The notes beneath the pieces were generated by a model. The model was given only the letters and a program-made list of their open reading frames with translations, was not told the origin of the DNA and ran no database searches. Source: Sedimentisphaera sp050251615 (GTDB lineage: Bacteria; Planctomycetota; Phycisphaerae; Sedimentisphaerales; Sedimentisphaeraceae). From it: a DNA stretch of 64,000 nucleotides. This document shows, piece by piece, positions 41,546 through 51,627 of this stretch; position 1 is the stretch's first letter; every line of letters begins with the position of its first letter. The position numbers and the translations under genes were made by a program. The stretch lies in contig JBFWMM010000002.1 in the NCBI GenBank assembly GCA_050251615.1, positions 97,101-161,100 on the forward strand, in the 5' to 3' direction.

Positions 41546-42825
41546 TGAAAAAGATAATTACGATTGCGCTCAAAGACCTCAATGTCCTCCTCAAAGACAA
41601 CGCCTCTCTTTTCTGGGTGCTTGGCTTCCCGGTGTTGTATGCGTTGCTTTTCGGGCTGGTTTTGTCGGATATAGGTTCTGGTAGCGGGCCGGTCGAGATA
41701 AAGCTGGTTGTTGTTGATGATGATAAGACCGCAATCTCGGAGCAGTTTGCCTTGGCGCTGGCCGCGGAGGAGAATCTCAATGTCGAGCGGCTTGACGAAG
41801 AGGAGGCGATGAGCAGGGTGCGAACGGGCAAACTTGGCGCGGCAATATTTATACGGGAAGGATTTGGCGATAGTCTTGCAGATTTCGGTTCATCATCAGA
41901 TGACAAACTGGAGATAGCGATTGACCCGTCTCGAAAGATGTTATCGGGATTCTTGCAGGGTAGCCTGGTGAGAGTGCGTATAAAAATGCTTTTTAGAGAG
42001 TTTACCGACCCTGAGAGGCTGAGTAACAGGATTGATAAGTGGTACGGCGAGATATCTAATTCATCTGATTTGTCCCTTGAGCAAATATTGGCTGTTGAGA
42101 CTGTCTTTGAGTCACTGAAAGGTTTTGTTTCTAAAATGGCCATGTCGGATCATCTTGAATCATTTTTTGAGAGCGCGTACGAAATTAAGACGATCGATGT
42201 TTCGCATAACCACAAGAATAATCGCCCCGCAACGGCCTTTCAGGTTACCTGTCCGCAGGCGATGATCTGGGCCGTACTCACCTGCACCCTGACTTTCGCC
42301 GTCTCGATTGTTAAAGAGAGGGAAAGAGGCACATACCAGCGGCTCATAGCGGGGCAGGTGAGCAGGCTGGAATTGCTTATCGGCAAGGCTGTGGCCTGCT
42401 GTATTTCGAGTATGCTGGTTCTTGCTTTGCTTATCGTGCTGGCGATGCTGATTTTCAAGATGCCCGTAAACAATTTCTTAATCCTGACAATTGCAGGGTT
42501 CTGCTCGGTATTCTCGTTTGTGGGGATAATGACATTCGCATCCACTCTGTGCAAGACTGAACGCGCGGTAACAGGCGCGGCCTGGGCGGTGATCATGGTG
42601 ATGGCGATGTTCGGAGGAGCTATGGTACCTATGCTGTTTATGCCGAGCTGGATGCAGACGGCAAGCGGCATCAGCGTGGTTAAATGGTCGATTATGGCGC
42701 TTGAGGGCGGTATCTGGCGCAATTTTAGCTATGCAGAGCTGATGGAGCCCTGCGGGATACTCATCGGTATCGGGCTGATATTTTTCTTTCTCGGGTTCAC
42801 CCAGCTCAAACGAGCGGAAGCGTAA
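41545..42825 (+). CDS. ABC-2 type permease with large extracytoplasmic domain
   Basis: The 426-residue protein starts with one membrane helix (FWVLGFPVLYALLFGLVLSD), then a long soluble loop (about 50-230), and ends with five helices that include MIWAVLTCTLTFAVSIVKER, the ABC-2 core element. This is the YhgE/NodJ-like layout of ABC-2 exporters with an extracellular loop. It forms a unit with the ATPase at 40634, and the ATGA overlap ties their translation. Confidence 0.88.
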   Translation: MKKIITIALKDLNVLLKDNASLFWVLGFPVLYALLFGLVLSDIGSGSGPVEIKLVVVDDDKTAISEQFALALAAEENLNVERLDEEEAMSRVRTGKLGAAIFIREGFGDSLADFGSSSDDKLEIAIDPSRKMLSGFLQGSLVRVRIKMLFREFTDPERLSNRIDKWYGEISNSSDLSLEQILAVETVFESLKGFVSKMAMSDHLESFFESAYEIKTIDVSHNHKNNRPATAFQVTCPQAMIWAVLTCTLTFAVSIVKERERGTYQRLIAGQVSRLELLIGKAVACCISSMLVLALLIVLAMLIFKMPVNNFLILTIAGFCSVFSFVGIMTFASTLCKTERAVTGAAWAVIMVMAMFGGAMVPMLFMPSWMQTASGISVVKWSIMALEGGIWRNFSYAELMEPCGILIGIGLIFFFLGFTQLKRAEA

Positions 42826-42917
42826 AATGAGCCCTGTGCGTAGCGCTCTCCGCGAGCAGGCTTTAATATATCCAAATGAGAATCATTTTTCGCGCGAAAC
42901 GGCTCGAAATGCGCTCC

Positions 42918-43889
42918 TTACCCCACTTCCCTTCCCCTGAACAGGGCGGTTGCCAGCGAGATCATGCCTGTCGAGTAGCACAGCGCATAGAGCGAGCAGC
43001 GCAGCACATATCCCGCGGGGACGGAGCTGTCGAGGTATATCGCATCGCTTATCCAGAACACCTGCAAGTTTGGCAGAACCATATAGGTAATCTTCGAGAG
43101 CAGGTTTGTATCTGCGTGCCTGCCGAAGAGATAATCGCTGACAAGCCCGAGCAGAAATACGCCGATACACATCAGCAGCGTTATCACGATGTTGCATCTT
43201 GTGCTGAACAGCACCGCCACGCTCACCAACACAAGAATCGCCAGAAGCAGCAGCAGTACGCTGTAGAAATCGAAGATGGCGAAGTGGTTTTCCGCGGGGT
43301 TGAATTTCCACTGTTTATCGGTGAAGTAGAGCAGCAACATGCCGATTGCGCCTATTCCTGAAGCTGTTATTACCGCAGTCGAGCAGAAGTTCCAGCCCCA
43401 CGAGTAATTCGCAAACGCCCCCACGACCACTGCCAGAATGAACATCGCAGAGAGTAGTGTTATTACGGTCCAATCAAGCTCATCGCGTGCGGTCTGCATA
43501 ACGCCGTTTCTGATTATCAGCATCATAACGACCGAGGATAGGAAGTGTGCGATTGCAACGGCTCCGGCAATGCCGAAGTATTTGCCCAGCACGAAAATAA
43601 AGCGCGGCACGGGCTTCGACAGCACCGTACTTGCCGTTTTGCTTTCCACTTCCTGCGTTATCGCGCCGGCAGAAGCGAAAATCGCGACGAACAGCCCTGA
43701 AAGGAATATCGTAGAATAAGCGATTTCTCTGAGCAGCTTGTTGTCATCGTCAATGGAATACATCGTGATAGACGGGCTGATCAGAAGCATCAGCAGGCAG
43801 ATAGCCAATATGATAGAATATACAGGTTGTCTGAGCGTTTCGATGAACGTGTTCTTTGTAACTGCAAACAGTTTTATAAGAGTACGCAA
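42918..43889 (-). CDS. ABC-2 type permease (orphan, minus strand)
   Basis: The 323-residue protein has six predicted helices: YSIILAICLLMLLISPSITM, IFLSGLFVAIFASAGAI, AGAVAIAHFLSSVVMMLIIR, WTVITLLSAMFILAVVVGAF, LLLLLAILVLVSVAVLF and LLMCIGVFLLGLVSDYLF. The phrase ITQEVESKTASTVLSKPVPR between the second and third is a hallmark of NosY-like ABC-2 permeases. No ATPase gene lies beside it, so its partner is encoded elsewhere or is one of the two ATPases in this window. Possible partner: the ATPase at 50422. Confidence 0.85.
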   Translation of the reverse strand: MRTLIKLFAVTKNTFIETLRQPVYSIILAICLLMLLISPSITMYSIDDDNKLLREIAYSTIFLSGLFVAIFASAGAITQEVESKTASTVLSKPVPRFIFVLGKYFGIAGAVAIAHFLSSVVMMLIIRNGVMQTARDELDWTVITLLSAMFILAVVVGAFANYSWGWNFCSTAVITASGIGAIGMLLLYFTDKQWKFNPAENHFAIFDFYSVLLLLLAILVLVSVAVLFSTRCNIVITLLMCIGVFLLGLVSDYLFGRHADTNLLSKITYMVLPNLQVFWISDAIYLDSSVPAGYVLRCSLYALCYSTGMISLATALFRGREVG

Positions 43890-44099
43890 ACGGAATCTCC
43901 GATAATTATGCCGTATGGTTGATTTTTATGCGAAATCCACTAAACTTGATGGTTCGCCCGTAAGTAATTTATACTCTTTCGGGGCGTTGTAAAGCATTAA
44001 GTTTGCTTTAACGGGCAAGTTTTGATGGTGAGTCGAGATAATGTTTACTAAATTAAATTGGCTTTTCGCGGGAAAGGCCTCTCTAAAAACGGAATATGT

Positions 44100-46154
44100 A
44101 TGAAAGAAACTTCTAAGAGAGCGAAGAATGTAGCCATAGGCGGTATGGTACTTTCTGTGGTGGGGTTCGCAGCCTGTCTCATTACAGGCCTTGTAACGCA
44201 AATCGCGCCGCTTACGTACGTTGCCTGGCAGCTTCTGGGCGGTTTGATTGTATGGCTGTATCTTGCCGTTTACTTCCACAACTTCGGCCTTGCCGAGCAG
44301 GAAAAACGAGACGAAAACCTGCTCAAAAGCAAGCAGAGCACGATCTTTGAGTCGAGCCAGCAGCGCGAGGTTCTGTTTAACGTCGCCCGCAAGCGTCTCA
44401 AAGCTTATGAGAGATGGGGCTCGATAGTTTTCTCACTCATTGCCGCCACCTACTACATCGGCGTTGGCATCTGGATGATCAACAAGGTTCGCGGCTCCTT
44501 TACTGCGGACGTCAGTAGCCCGCTTCTTGGCGCATCAGCGATGGTACTCGTCTGGTTTGCCAGCTTCCTGCTTGCGCGATTTGCCACTGGCATGAGCGCA
44601 GAGCGCGTCTGGAGGCCGCTTAAAGCCGGTGGCAACTGCCTTCTCTCCACATCTCTCGTATCAATTATAATGGCGCTGGCGCTCGCCGCGAGATTTTTTC
44701 ACTACGATATCCCGATGCTTGTTGCCTGTTGGGCGGTTCCGGTTGTAATGCTGATATTCGGCGCCGAAGCCCTGCTCAACACGATTCTCGACATCTACCG
44801 CCCGCACATTAAGGGCGCATACCACAGCCCGGGTCTTGAGAGCCGTCTTTTCGGCATCGTCGCAGAGCCGGGCGGCATCCTTCACACCGCTGCCAGCACA
44901 ATCGATTACCAGTTCGGTTTCAAAGTCTCGCAGACCTGGTTTTACAAGCTGTTAGAGAAGGCTGTTATGCCTCTTCTTCTGCTTTTGGCGGTTTGCATGT
45001 ATTCGGTGAGCTGTTTTGTGGTTGTCGGGCCCGGACAGATGGGCGTTGTGGAGCATTTAGGCTCTACAGACAACGGCGCGCGCGTTATCGGGCCGGGCAT
45101 GCATATGAAGCTGCCAACCCCCTTTGAAAAAGTCTATGTGCATGATACCGAACGTATTCAGCAGATTGACATCGGCAGCCACAACCCCGCCAATACAGCT
45201 GAAGCCCAAGCAGCAGACGATTTGGTAAAGAAGCCTCTTCTCTGGGGACAGAAGCATGGGGAAGTTGAAAATGTAATGCTTGTGGCAACGGAAAGCACTA
45301 CAGCCGTAAGCGCGAAGGATGCGCCTCCGGTGAGTATGGTTGTCGCGGTTGTGCCGCTCCAGTATAGAGTGAGCGATATTTACAAGTTCCTCTACAACCA
45401 CAAAGAGCCGCAGGTGATTCTTGAAAGCATTGCAAGGCGCGAGATTACCCGTTTTATGGCAAGCGCGAGGCTCGAAACGAATGTATTCGGCGGCCAGAGC
45501 AGCGACAACGAAAGTATCCTCGGCGCAGGCAGAATGAAAGCAGGGGCCGTGCTTCAGGAGCGCATACAGGCCGCGGCCGATTCATTCGGGCTTGGCGTGA
45601 TGATTGTAAATGTGGGGCTGCAAGGCCTGCATCCGCCGATGGAAGTTGCTCCCGATTATGAGAATGTTATCGGGGCTGTTCAGCAGAGGCAGCAGTCTGT
45701 GCTCGAAGCGCTTGCCGAGCGCAATAAGGTTATAACGGAGCTCGGCGGCACGCTCGAGGAAGTTGAAAAGCTCTACGCCATGCTCACCGACTATGAAAAC
45801 AGCAAAGATTCCCTTACCGCCGCGCAGCAGCAGGCCATAATGGTACAGATTGATGAAGCCTTTGCAGGCGCAAGTGGCCTGATCAGCGAGAAGCTCAGCG
45901 AGGCTGAGGTCTATGCGTACCAGAGAGCGGAGCTTGCCAGAGCGGCAGGAGAGAGGTTCAGCTCGCAGGTACAGGCGTTTGAAGCGGCTCCGGAAATCTA
46001 TCTCCAGAATCAGCGCCTGCTTACGCTCGAGAATTCACTTGCCGGCGTACGCAAGTATGTTATCGTTTCGCAGGATACCGACAGCGAAGTCATCGTTGTT
46101 GACCTGCAGGAAAAGCTTAATCCCGACCTCTACGACATAGAGGTTCCTCAATAA
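44100..46154 (+). CDS. SPFH/HflK-like protein with N-terminal polytopic membrane domain
   Basis: The 684-residue protein starts at ATG 44100. An N-terminal part of about 300 residues has six membrane helices, among them MVLSVVGFAACLITGLV, VFSLIAATYYIGVGIWMI, MVLVWFASFLLARFA, SLVSIIMALALAARFF and WAVPVVMLIFGAEALLNTI. A seventh helix (MPLLLLLAVCMYSVSCFVVV) leads into the SPFH domain: GPGQMGVVEHLG, GPGMHMKLPTPFEKVY, VVPLQYRVSDIYKFLY. A long coiled-coil follows. Normal HflK has a single helix, so the large membrane domain is an added module. It begins a close-spaced run of eight genes. Likely a scaffold for a membrane quality-control complex. Confidence 0.85.
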   Translation: MKETSKRAKNVAIGGMVLSVVGFAACLITGLVTQIAPLTYVAWQLLGGLIVWLYLAVYFHNFGLAEQEKRDENLLKSKQSTIFESSQQREVLFNVARKRLKAYERWGSIVFSLIAATYYIGVGIWMINKVRGSFTADVSSPLLGASAMVLVWFASFLLARFATGMSAERVWRPLKAGGNCLLSTSLVSIIMALALAARFFHYDIPMLVACWAVPVVMLIFGAEALLNTILDIYRPHIKGAYHSPGLESRLFGIVAEPGGILHTAASTIDYQFGFKVSQTWFYKLLEKAVMPLLLLLAVCMYSVSCFVVVGPGQMGVVEHLGSTDNGARVIGPGMHMKLPTPFEKVYVHDTERIQQIDIGSHNPANTAEAQAADDLVKKPLLWGQKHGEVENVMLVATESTTAVSAKDAPPVSMVVAVVPLQYRVSDIYKFLYNHKEPQVILESIARREITRFMASARLETNVFGGQSSDNESILGAGRMKAGAVLQERIQAAADSFGLGVMIVNVGLQGLHPPMEVAPDYENVIGAVQQRQQSVLEALAERNKVITELGGTLEEVEKLYAMLTDYENSKDSLTAAQQQAIMVQIDEAFAGASGLISEKLSEAEVYAYQRAELARAAGERFSSQVQAFEAAPEIYLQNQRLLTLENSLAGVRKYVIVSQDTDSEVIVVDLQEKLNPDLYDIEVPQ

Positions 46155-46208
46155 TTCGTGAGCTTGCTCAGTATTTGATTAAAAACCCTTAGCACAAAGT
46201 AAAACGAT

Positions 46209-47132
46209 ATGAAAACACTTCCAAAGCTAACTCTTGTTACAATGATAATCATACTGCTCGGCTTCAAGCTTTGCAGCTACCAGGTACGTGAAACGGAATC
46301 AGCGCTTATTACGAGATTCGGCAAGCCCATTGCCGAGAAGGTTGAGCCAGGCCTGTATTTCAAGCTGCCCACGCCGTTTGATGTAGTGCATAAGTTTGAT
46401 TCGCGCCTTCAGGTTTTTGAAGGGCAGCAGGAAGAGACAACCACAAAAGGCGGCGAGCCCGTTATTATCACGCCCTATATGATCTGGCGAATCAGTCAGC
46501 CGCAGTTCTTCTTTGAGCGCGTTTCAACGGATAAAGACGTGCAGAAGTTCCTGCTCAGCCAGCTGCGCAACAACACAAATGCGGTTGTCGGCAACCACTA
46601 TTTCAGCGAGTTTGTCAATACTGACGCAGAGAAGATTCAGTTCGACCAGATCGAAGAAGAGCTGCTCGGAAGCCTCAAAGGCGCAGCCGAAAAAGAATAC
46701 GGCATCGAGGTTGTGGCGGTGGGCATCAAGAAGCTTCAGCTCAACGAAGAGGTTACCAAGGCCGTTTTCGACCGTATGCGCGCAGACAGAAACCGCAAGA
46801 CCGAAGACATTCTCGGCCAGGGTAATTCCACCGCAACGCGTATCCGCACCGATGCGGACAAGAAGAAAAAGCAGCTTCTCGCGGCGGTTCAGTCGAGAGT
46901 TATTGCGATTCGCGGCGAGGGTGATGCTCAGGCTGCCAAGTACTACAAGATGCTTCAGGCAGACCCGCAGCTCGCGCTTTACCTGCGCGACCTTGAAGCA
47001 CTGGGCAAGATCCTCGAATCCAAGACGACAGTAATTCTCGGTGCAGATACCCAGCCGCTCAAACTTCTTCGCGAGGTGCCGCAGATTTCGCCCGCACAGA
47101 GCGTTGAAGCAGCAGAAAATACAGTAGAGTAA
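46209..47132 (+). CDS. SPFH/HflC-like protein
   Basis: The 307-residue protein has one N-terminal helix (LTLVTMIIILLGFKLCS), the SPFH start VRETESALITRFGKPIAEKV, EPGLYFKLPTPFDVVHKFD and the C-terminal coiled-coil segment DADKKKKQLLAAVQSRVIAI, with AKYYKMLQADPQLALYLRDL as in HflC. HflC partners HflK in E. coli to restrain the membrane protease FtsH. Here it stands between two HflK-like genes. FtsH is not in the window. Confidence 0.88.
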   Translation: MKTLPKLTLVTMIIILLGFKLCSYQVRETESALITRFGKPIAEKVEPGLYFKLPTPFDVVHKFDSRLQVFEGQQEETTTKGGEPVIITPYMIWRISQPQFFFERVSTDKDVQKFLLSQLRNNTNAVVGNHYFSEFVNTDAEKIQFDQIEEELLGSLKGAAEKEYGIEVVAVGIKKLQLNEEVTKAVFDRMRADRNRKTEDILGQGNSTATRIRTDADKKKKQLLAAVQSRVIAIRGEGDAQAAKYYKMLQADPQLALYLRDLEALGKILESKTTVILGADTQPLKLLREVPQISPAQSVEAAENTVE

Positions 47133-47147
47133 GCGAAGGCACCGGAT

Positions 47148-48404
47148 ATGACAGAAGAAATGAACAAAAACAATCAGCTTCCGGCCGAAGAGTTCGCATC
47201 TCTGGATTCAGGGAACAGGGCTCTTGCCGATGCGCTGAAAATCAGCTTCGCAATCCTCAAGCTGATTATGATTGTGCTGGTTATCGTGTTCCTCGCATCG
47301 GGCCTTTTCACCGTCGAGAAGAACGAGAAGGCTATCGTGCTGAGATTCGGTACAGTGATAAAGGACACATCCGGAACCGTGCTGAAAGATCCCGGCCTTC
47401 ACTGGTCTTTCCCCTATCCCATTGATGAGATCGTGAAGATTCCCGTAACAAGCACGAAAAAGCTTGAGATAGAAGATTTCTGGTACTACGGCAGCGGCCA
47501 GCCCGGCGCCTCGCTCAACCCCACCCGCGACGGCTACTGCCTCACCCGCAACGAATCTGTCGAGGGAGTTGACGCGGAAGTCGGCTCCGATTACAACATA
47601 GTACACTGCAAATGGCAGCTCAACTGGACAATCGAAGACGACCCGTACGCGTTCTTCCGCAATGTGAATGTGCGGCAGGTCAAACCGGGCGAGCTTTATC
47701 TTGACGTTATCGCAGAGAGCGTAGAGCCACTGCTGAGAAACGTCTGCGATAGCGCGGTTGTGGGCGAGCTTGCGAAATACAGCATTGACGAAGCCATAAC
47801 GAGCGCCAAGTCCCGCATTGCCGCGGATGTTGAGCGTGAGGTGCAGGCTCAGCTCGATGCGCTTGCCACGGGCATTCGCGTGCGTGATATGCAGATTCTC
47901 ACTATCACCTGGCCAAGACAGGTCAACTCAGCCTTCCTCGATTCAATCAAGGCAGGGCAGGACAGAAACAAGATCGAAACAGAAGCGATGACATACTACG
48001 AAAAGACGCTCAACGAAGCCGGCGGCCCGTCCGCCGAGCAGATCCTGAGCGTTATGCTTGACGAAAGTTCTACTTCAGAGCAGAAGGACAGCGCTCTTGA
48101 AAGCCTTGCCGGAGAGGGTAGCAAAATGCTCGCCGAGGCAAACGCATACAAGACGCAGGTTGTCAAGAGCGCAGAGGCGAACGCCGATTATCTCGCCAAG
48201 CTTCTGCCGGAATACCGCCTGAGGCCCGAGCTTGTGATTAAGCAGCTCTATCAGGACAAAATTATGCAGGTGCTCGATAACGTTGATGAAAAGGTGTTTG
48301 TGCAGGGTGCTCCCGAAGGGAAAGTCAGGGAGTTCCGCGTGCTCATAAACAGAGACCCGACCATCAAAAAAGACGCCGCCAAAGACCAAACTAACACCAA
48401 CTGA
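47148..48404 (+). CDS. Second SPFH/HflK-like protein
   Basis: The 418-residue protein has a helix at about 37-57 (LIMIVLVIVFLASGLFTV), the SPFH core VEKNEKAIVLRFGTVIKD and DPGLHWSFPYPIDEIVKIPV, and LNWTIEDDPYAFFRNV. A coiled-coil region covers about 215-350 with heptad-like Ala/Glu runs. It overlaps neither neighbour but lies 15 bases after the HflC-like gene and 14 before the P-type ATPase. A hetero-oligomer of the three SPFH proteins is inferred from the gene order. Confidence 0.87.
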   Translation: MTEEMNKNNQLPAEEFASLDSGNRALADALKISFAILKLIMIVLVIVFLASGLFTVEKNEKAIVLRFGTVIKDTSGTVLKDPGLHWSFPYPIDEIVKIPVTSTKKLEIEDFWYYGSGQPGASLNPTRDGYCLTRNESVEGVDAEVGSDYNIVHCKWQLNWTIEDDPYAFFRNVNVRQVKPGELYLDVIAESVEPLLRNVCDSAVVGELAKYSIDEAITSAKSRIAADVEREVQAQLDALATGIRVRDMQILTITWPRQVNSAFLDSIKAGQDRNKIETEAMTYYEKTLNEAGGPSAEQILSVMLDESSTSEQKDSALESLAGEGSKMLAEANAYKTQVVKSAEANADYLAKLLPEYRLRPELVIKQLYQDKIMQVLDNVDEKVFVQGAPEGKVREFRVLINRDPTIKKDAAKDQTNTN

Positions 48405-48418
48405 CAGAGAATAGCTTT

Positions 48419-50383
48419 ATGGCACATAACCATCTAAACTTAACCGATACAGAGTTAGAATCCGAGACGGGCAAGACGCGCAGGATAAGCGCGGCCTTGT
48501 TTGCCACCCTCGCCGGCGGCGTACTCCTGCTCAACAGCTACCTCTGCTCGCTCCCGTTTATCTACGGCAAGGACAACCCTGTTGTCGATCTGAGCGCTAT
48601 GCTCGGCGCCATATTCCTCGGCCTGCCGATTATCATTCATTCGTTCAAATGTATGATAAAAGGGCATATGCACATGGATGAGCTTGTCGCGCTGGCTATC
48701 ATTGCCGCTTTTGCGACAGGACAGTACCGCGAGGCGGGAATTGTTTCGTTCTTTCTGTTGCTCAGCGAGCTTATGGAAACGCGTACCGCTCTCGGCGCGC
48801 GCGCCTCGATAGAATCCCTCATCAAGCTTACGCCTAAAAAGGCAAACCGCATCAACGCTGACGGCTCCGAGGTTGAAGTGAAGGTTTCGCAGCTCACCGC
48901 AGGCGATGTGATCCGTATCCGCCCGGGTGATAACGTCGCCGCTGACGGCGAAGTCGTTAAAGGGCTCACAAGCATAAACGAGGCAAGCATTACAGGTGAA
49001 TCTCTGCCCGTGGACAAGGTGCCGGGGATGCAGGTGTTCGCAGGCACGACCAACCTTACCGGTGCGGTGGATGTTCGCGTTACCAAGGCCGGCCATGATA
49101 CCACCCTCGGCAAGGTGCAGGAGCTCATCATGGAAGCCGAAAAGACAAAGATTCCAATTATGACCATCATGGACCGCTATATCAAGTGGTACATTCCGAG
49201 TATTCTGATGATTGCCGCAATCGCGTGGTTCTTTACAAAAGAACTCGACCGCTCCATCGCGGTGCTGGTTGTGAGCTGTCCATGTGCGCTGATTCTCGCC
49301 ACGCCCACAGCGATGGTGGCCGCGATTTCCGCGGCGGCAAGGCTTGGCATATTCGTTAAAAACGTTCAAGACCTCGAAATAGCGGGTAAACTTACCGCTA
49401 TGGTATTCGATAAGACAGGCACCCTCACAACAGGGCGTTTGTATGTAACCAAGCTTGAGCCCGCCGCAGGCACGGAACCGGCAGACCTCCTGCGCACGGC
49501 GGCGTCGGCAGAGACGATGAGTAAGCACCCTGCCGCACGCGCGCTTTTGCAGCTTGCAAAGGAAGCGAACGTAGGGTTGCTTGAGAGCGAAGGCTTCGAG
49601 GAAGTACCCGGCAAGGGCGTACGCGCGCATGTTTCGGGCGAAGTTGTCCTGATCGGTCGCGACAGCTTCCTCAATGAAAACGGAATAGATTTGAGCGGCG
49701 TTTCAGATCCTGCCTTGCATGAAGAAGAGGGCTTCAGCACGCTCTATATCGCCAGAGGCGGCAAGTGCCTCGGCTGGATTGGTATGCAGGATAAGACAAG
49801 GCCCGAGGCGAGGGAGGCAGTAGCCGCGCTCATCGAAGCCGGCCTCAAACGTATCACAATGCTCACCGGAGACAGGAAAGAGGTTGCAGGGAGAGTGGCT
49901 GCGGAGCTGGGCTGCACGGATTATCGCGCAAGCTGCCTGCCGCAGGACAAGCTCACAATTGTAAAGAAGATCAAAGATGACGGCCATATTGTCGCGGTTA
50001 TCGGCGACGGCATCAACGACGCGCCTGCTCTCGCCGAGGGTAATCTCGGTATAGCGATGGGCGCCGCAGGCAGTGATGTTGCCATCAATTCGGCATCAAT
50101 AGCGCTTATGAATAACGACCTCGGCCGTCTGCCGTTCCTCGTGAACATTTCACGCAAGACAAGAAGCGTAATTTCACAGAACCTGCTTTTTGGAAGTATG
50201 TTCATCGTGATAGGCATTGCGCTCACACTCGCAGGCGTTATCTCGGCTGCGGTTGCGGCGCCTCTGCATTTTGTTGGCTCGCTGATTGTTATCTTCAACA
50301 GCGCAAGGCTCGTACGCTTCGGCGAACACCTCGACACGCATGAAACAGTCCTGGCAAAAGATGAGAACGAAGCGCCCTTTTGA
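48419..50383 (+). CDS. Heavy-metal P1B-type ATPase
   Basis: The 654-residue protein lacks the N-terminal metal-binding ferredoxin-like domain of many relatives but has the core: TGES (ITGESLPVDK), the CPC motif in SCPCALILATPTA, the phosphorylated Asp in DKTGTLTTGR, HP (SKHPAARAL) and the hinge GDGINDAPALAEG. The CPC and the absence of extra Cys ligands fit Cu, Zn/Cd or Co export; the N-terminus has a His-rich patch (MAHNHLN). The gene sits between three SPFH genes and an ABC-2 pair, an unusual neighbourhood for a metal pump. Regulation by a metal sensor is not seen here. Confidence 0.94.
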   Translation: MAHNHLNLTDTELESETGKTRRISAALFATLAGGVLLLNSYLCSLPFIYGKDNPVVDLSAMLGAIFLGLPIIIHSFKCMIKGHMHMDELVALAIIAAFATGQYREAGIVSFFLLLSELMETRTALGARASIESLIKLTPKKANRINADGSEVEVKVSQLTAGDVIRIRPGDNVAADGEVVKGLTSINEASITGESLPVDKVPGMQVFAGTTNLTGAVDVRVTKAGHDTTLGKVQELIMEAEKTKIPIMTIMDRYIKWYIPSILMIAAIAWFFTKELDRSIAVLVVSCPCALILATPTAMVAAISAAARLGIFVKNVQDLEIAGKLTAMVFDKTGTLTTGRLYVTKLEPAAGTEPADLLRTAASAETMSKHPAARALLQLAKEANVGLLESEGFEEVPGKGVRAHVSGEVVLIGRDSFLNENGIDLSGVSDPALHEEEGFSTLYIARGGKCLGWIGMQDKTRPEAREAVAALIEAGLKRITMLTGDRKEVAGRVAAELGCTDYRASCLPQDKLTIVKKIKDDGHIVAVIGDGINDAPALAEGNLGIAMGAAGSDVAINSASIALMNNDLGRLPFLVNISRKTRSVISQNLLFGSMFIVIGIALTLAGVISAAVAAPLHFVGSLIVIFNSARLVRFGEHLDTHETVLAKDENEAPF

Positions 50384-50421
50384 GGCGATAAACTAACGCG
50401 AAAAGCACAGAGGAAATAGAC

Positions 50422-51627
50422 GTGGCAAGCCAATACGCAATAGAAACCATATCACTGAGTAAGGCCTTCAAGGACTGGTGGGGCAGGACGAGGGTACTCG
50501 CTGTGGACGAGCTTAATCTTAGAATCGAGCATAACGAGGTGTATGGTTTGCTCGGCCCCAACGGCTCCGGCAAAAGCACCACGATAAAGATGCTCCTTTC
50601 CCTGCTGCACCCCACAAGCGGCAAGGCATTCATTCTCGGTGGACTGAGCAGTGAGCCGCGCATATCAGAGCGCGTGGGCTTTCTGCCGGAAGAGTCATAT
50701 CTGTACAAGTATCTCTCCGCCCGCGAGACGCTCAATTTCTACGGCAACCTCTTCGGCATCGCGCCGAAGGTGCTGGAGATGCGAATCGATTCTCTGCTTG
50801 ATATGGTGGGGCTTTCGAGCGTTGCAAACAGGCCCGTCGGAACATTTTCCAAGGGCATGCAGAGGCGCATCGGTCTTGCGCAGGCACTCATAAACGACCC
50901 GGATGTGCTGATTCTCGACGAGCCCACAAGCGGCCTTGACCCCATCGGTACAAGACAAATAAAAGACCTCATCAAGCACCTCGCCGACCGCGGCAAGACT
51001 GTGCTTATGTGTTCGCACCTGCTGGCGGATGTTGAGGACGTTTGTGACAGGGTATGTGTGCTGTACGGCGGAAAGGTGCAGTGCGAGGGCAGTGTTAAAG
51101 ACCTGCTCAAACAGACTGACAAGTGCCAGATTCTTACCGACAACGTGTCCGACGAGACCATAAAAAAGGTGCGTGAGATAATAGAAAAATCCGGCGCAAA
51201 ATGTGAGATCAGCTCGCCGACATTCCGCCTCGAAGAATTGTTCATAAACATCGTAACCGAGGCTCAAAACAACAAGGTCGTAACAGGCGGCGCGCACAGC
51301 AGCCGCAAGATAGGCGATTTTCTTGGCGGCGAGAAGAAGCAGGAGCAGACGGGCTCCGAAAAGGTGCTTGAACAGCTTGTGAGCGCCAAGCTTGAAAAGG
51401 CGGCGCCCGAGCCCTCCGATACAGACGCAGTTGCATCAAAGACTGAGCGCAAGAGCGTGCCTGCGGATGAGACGAAAGTGGACGGGGAGATCCTGAGCGG
51501 CCTTGTCGGCGCGCAGCAGAAGAGCGGCGCTGATGTGGAAGTTGACAGCGTGGAGAGCATTCCCGAGCCGGCGGAGCAGGTCAAAGACGACCTTCTCAAG
51601 AAGCTGATGGGAGACTCCGATGCGTAA
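50422..51627 (+). CDS. ABC exporter ATP-binding protein with acidic C-terminal extension
   Basis: The 401-residue protein has an ABC domain in the first ~240 residues: Walker A LLGPNGSGKST, signature FSKGMQRRIGLAQ, Walker B LILDEPTSGLDP, and H-loop VLMCSHLLADVED. From about residue 280 a charged, Glu/Lys/Ser-rich extension of about 120 residues follows (LGGEKKQEQTGSEKVLEQLV and on), likely disordered. The next permease overlaps its 3' end by eight bases. It is the ATPase of a NosF/YxlF-like exporter; the extension is not usual for the family. Confidence 0.9.
   Translation: MASQYAIETISLSKAFKDWWGRTRVLAVDELNLRIEHNEVYGLLGPNGSGKSTTIKMLLSLLHPTSGKAFILGGLSSEPRISERVGFLPEESYLYKYLSARETLNFYGNLFGIAPKVLEMRIDSLLDMVGLSSVANRPVGTFSKGMQRRIGLAQALINDPDVLILDEPTSGLDPIGTRQIKDLIKHLADRGKTVLMCSHLLADVEDVCDRVCVLYGGKVQCEGSVKDLLKQTDKCQILTDNVSDETIKKVREIIEKSGAKCEISSPTFRLEELFINIVTEAQNNKVVTGGAHSSRKIGDFLGGEKKQEQTGSEKVLEQLVSAKLEKAAPEPSDTDAVASKTERKSVPADETKVDGEILSGLVGAQQKSGADVEVDSVESIPEPAEQVKDDLLKKLMGDSDA

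Noticed and set aside
48455..49630. 391-codon minus-strand ORF opposite the P-type ATPase
   Set aside because: Shadow of a complete P-type ATPase; the His/Arg/Cys-rich translation looks like a reverse-frame artefact.
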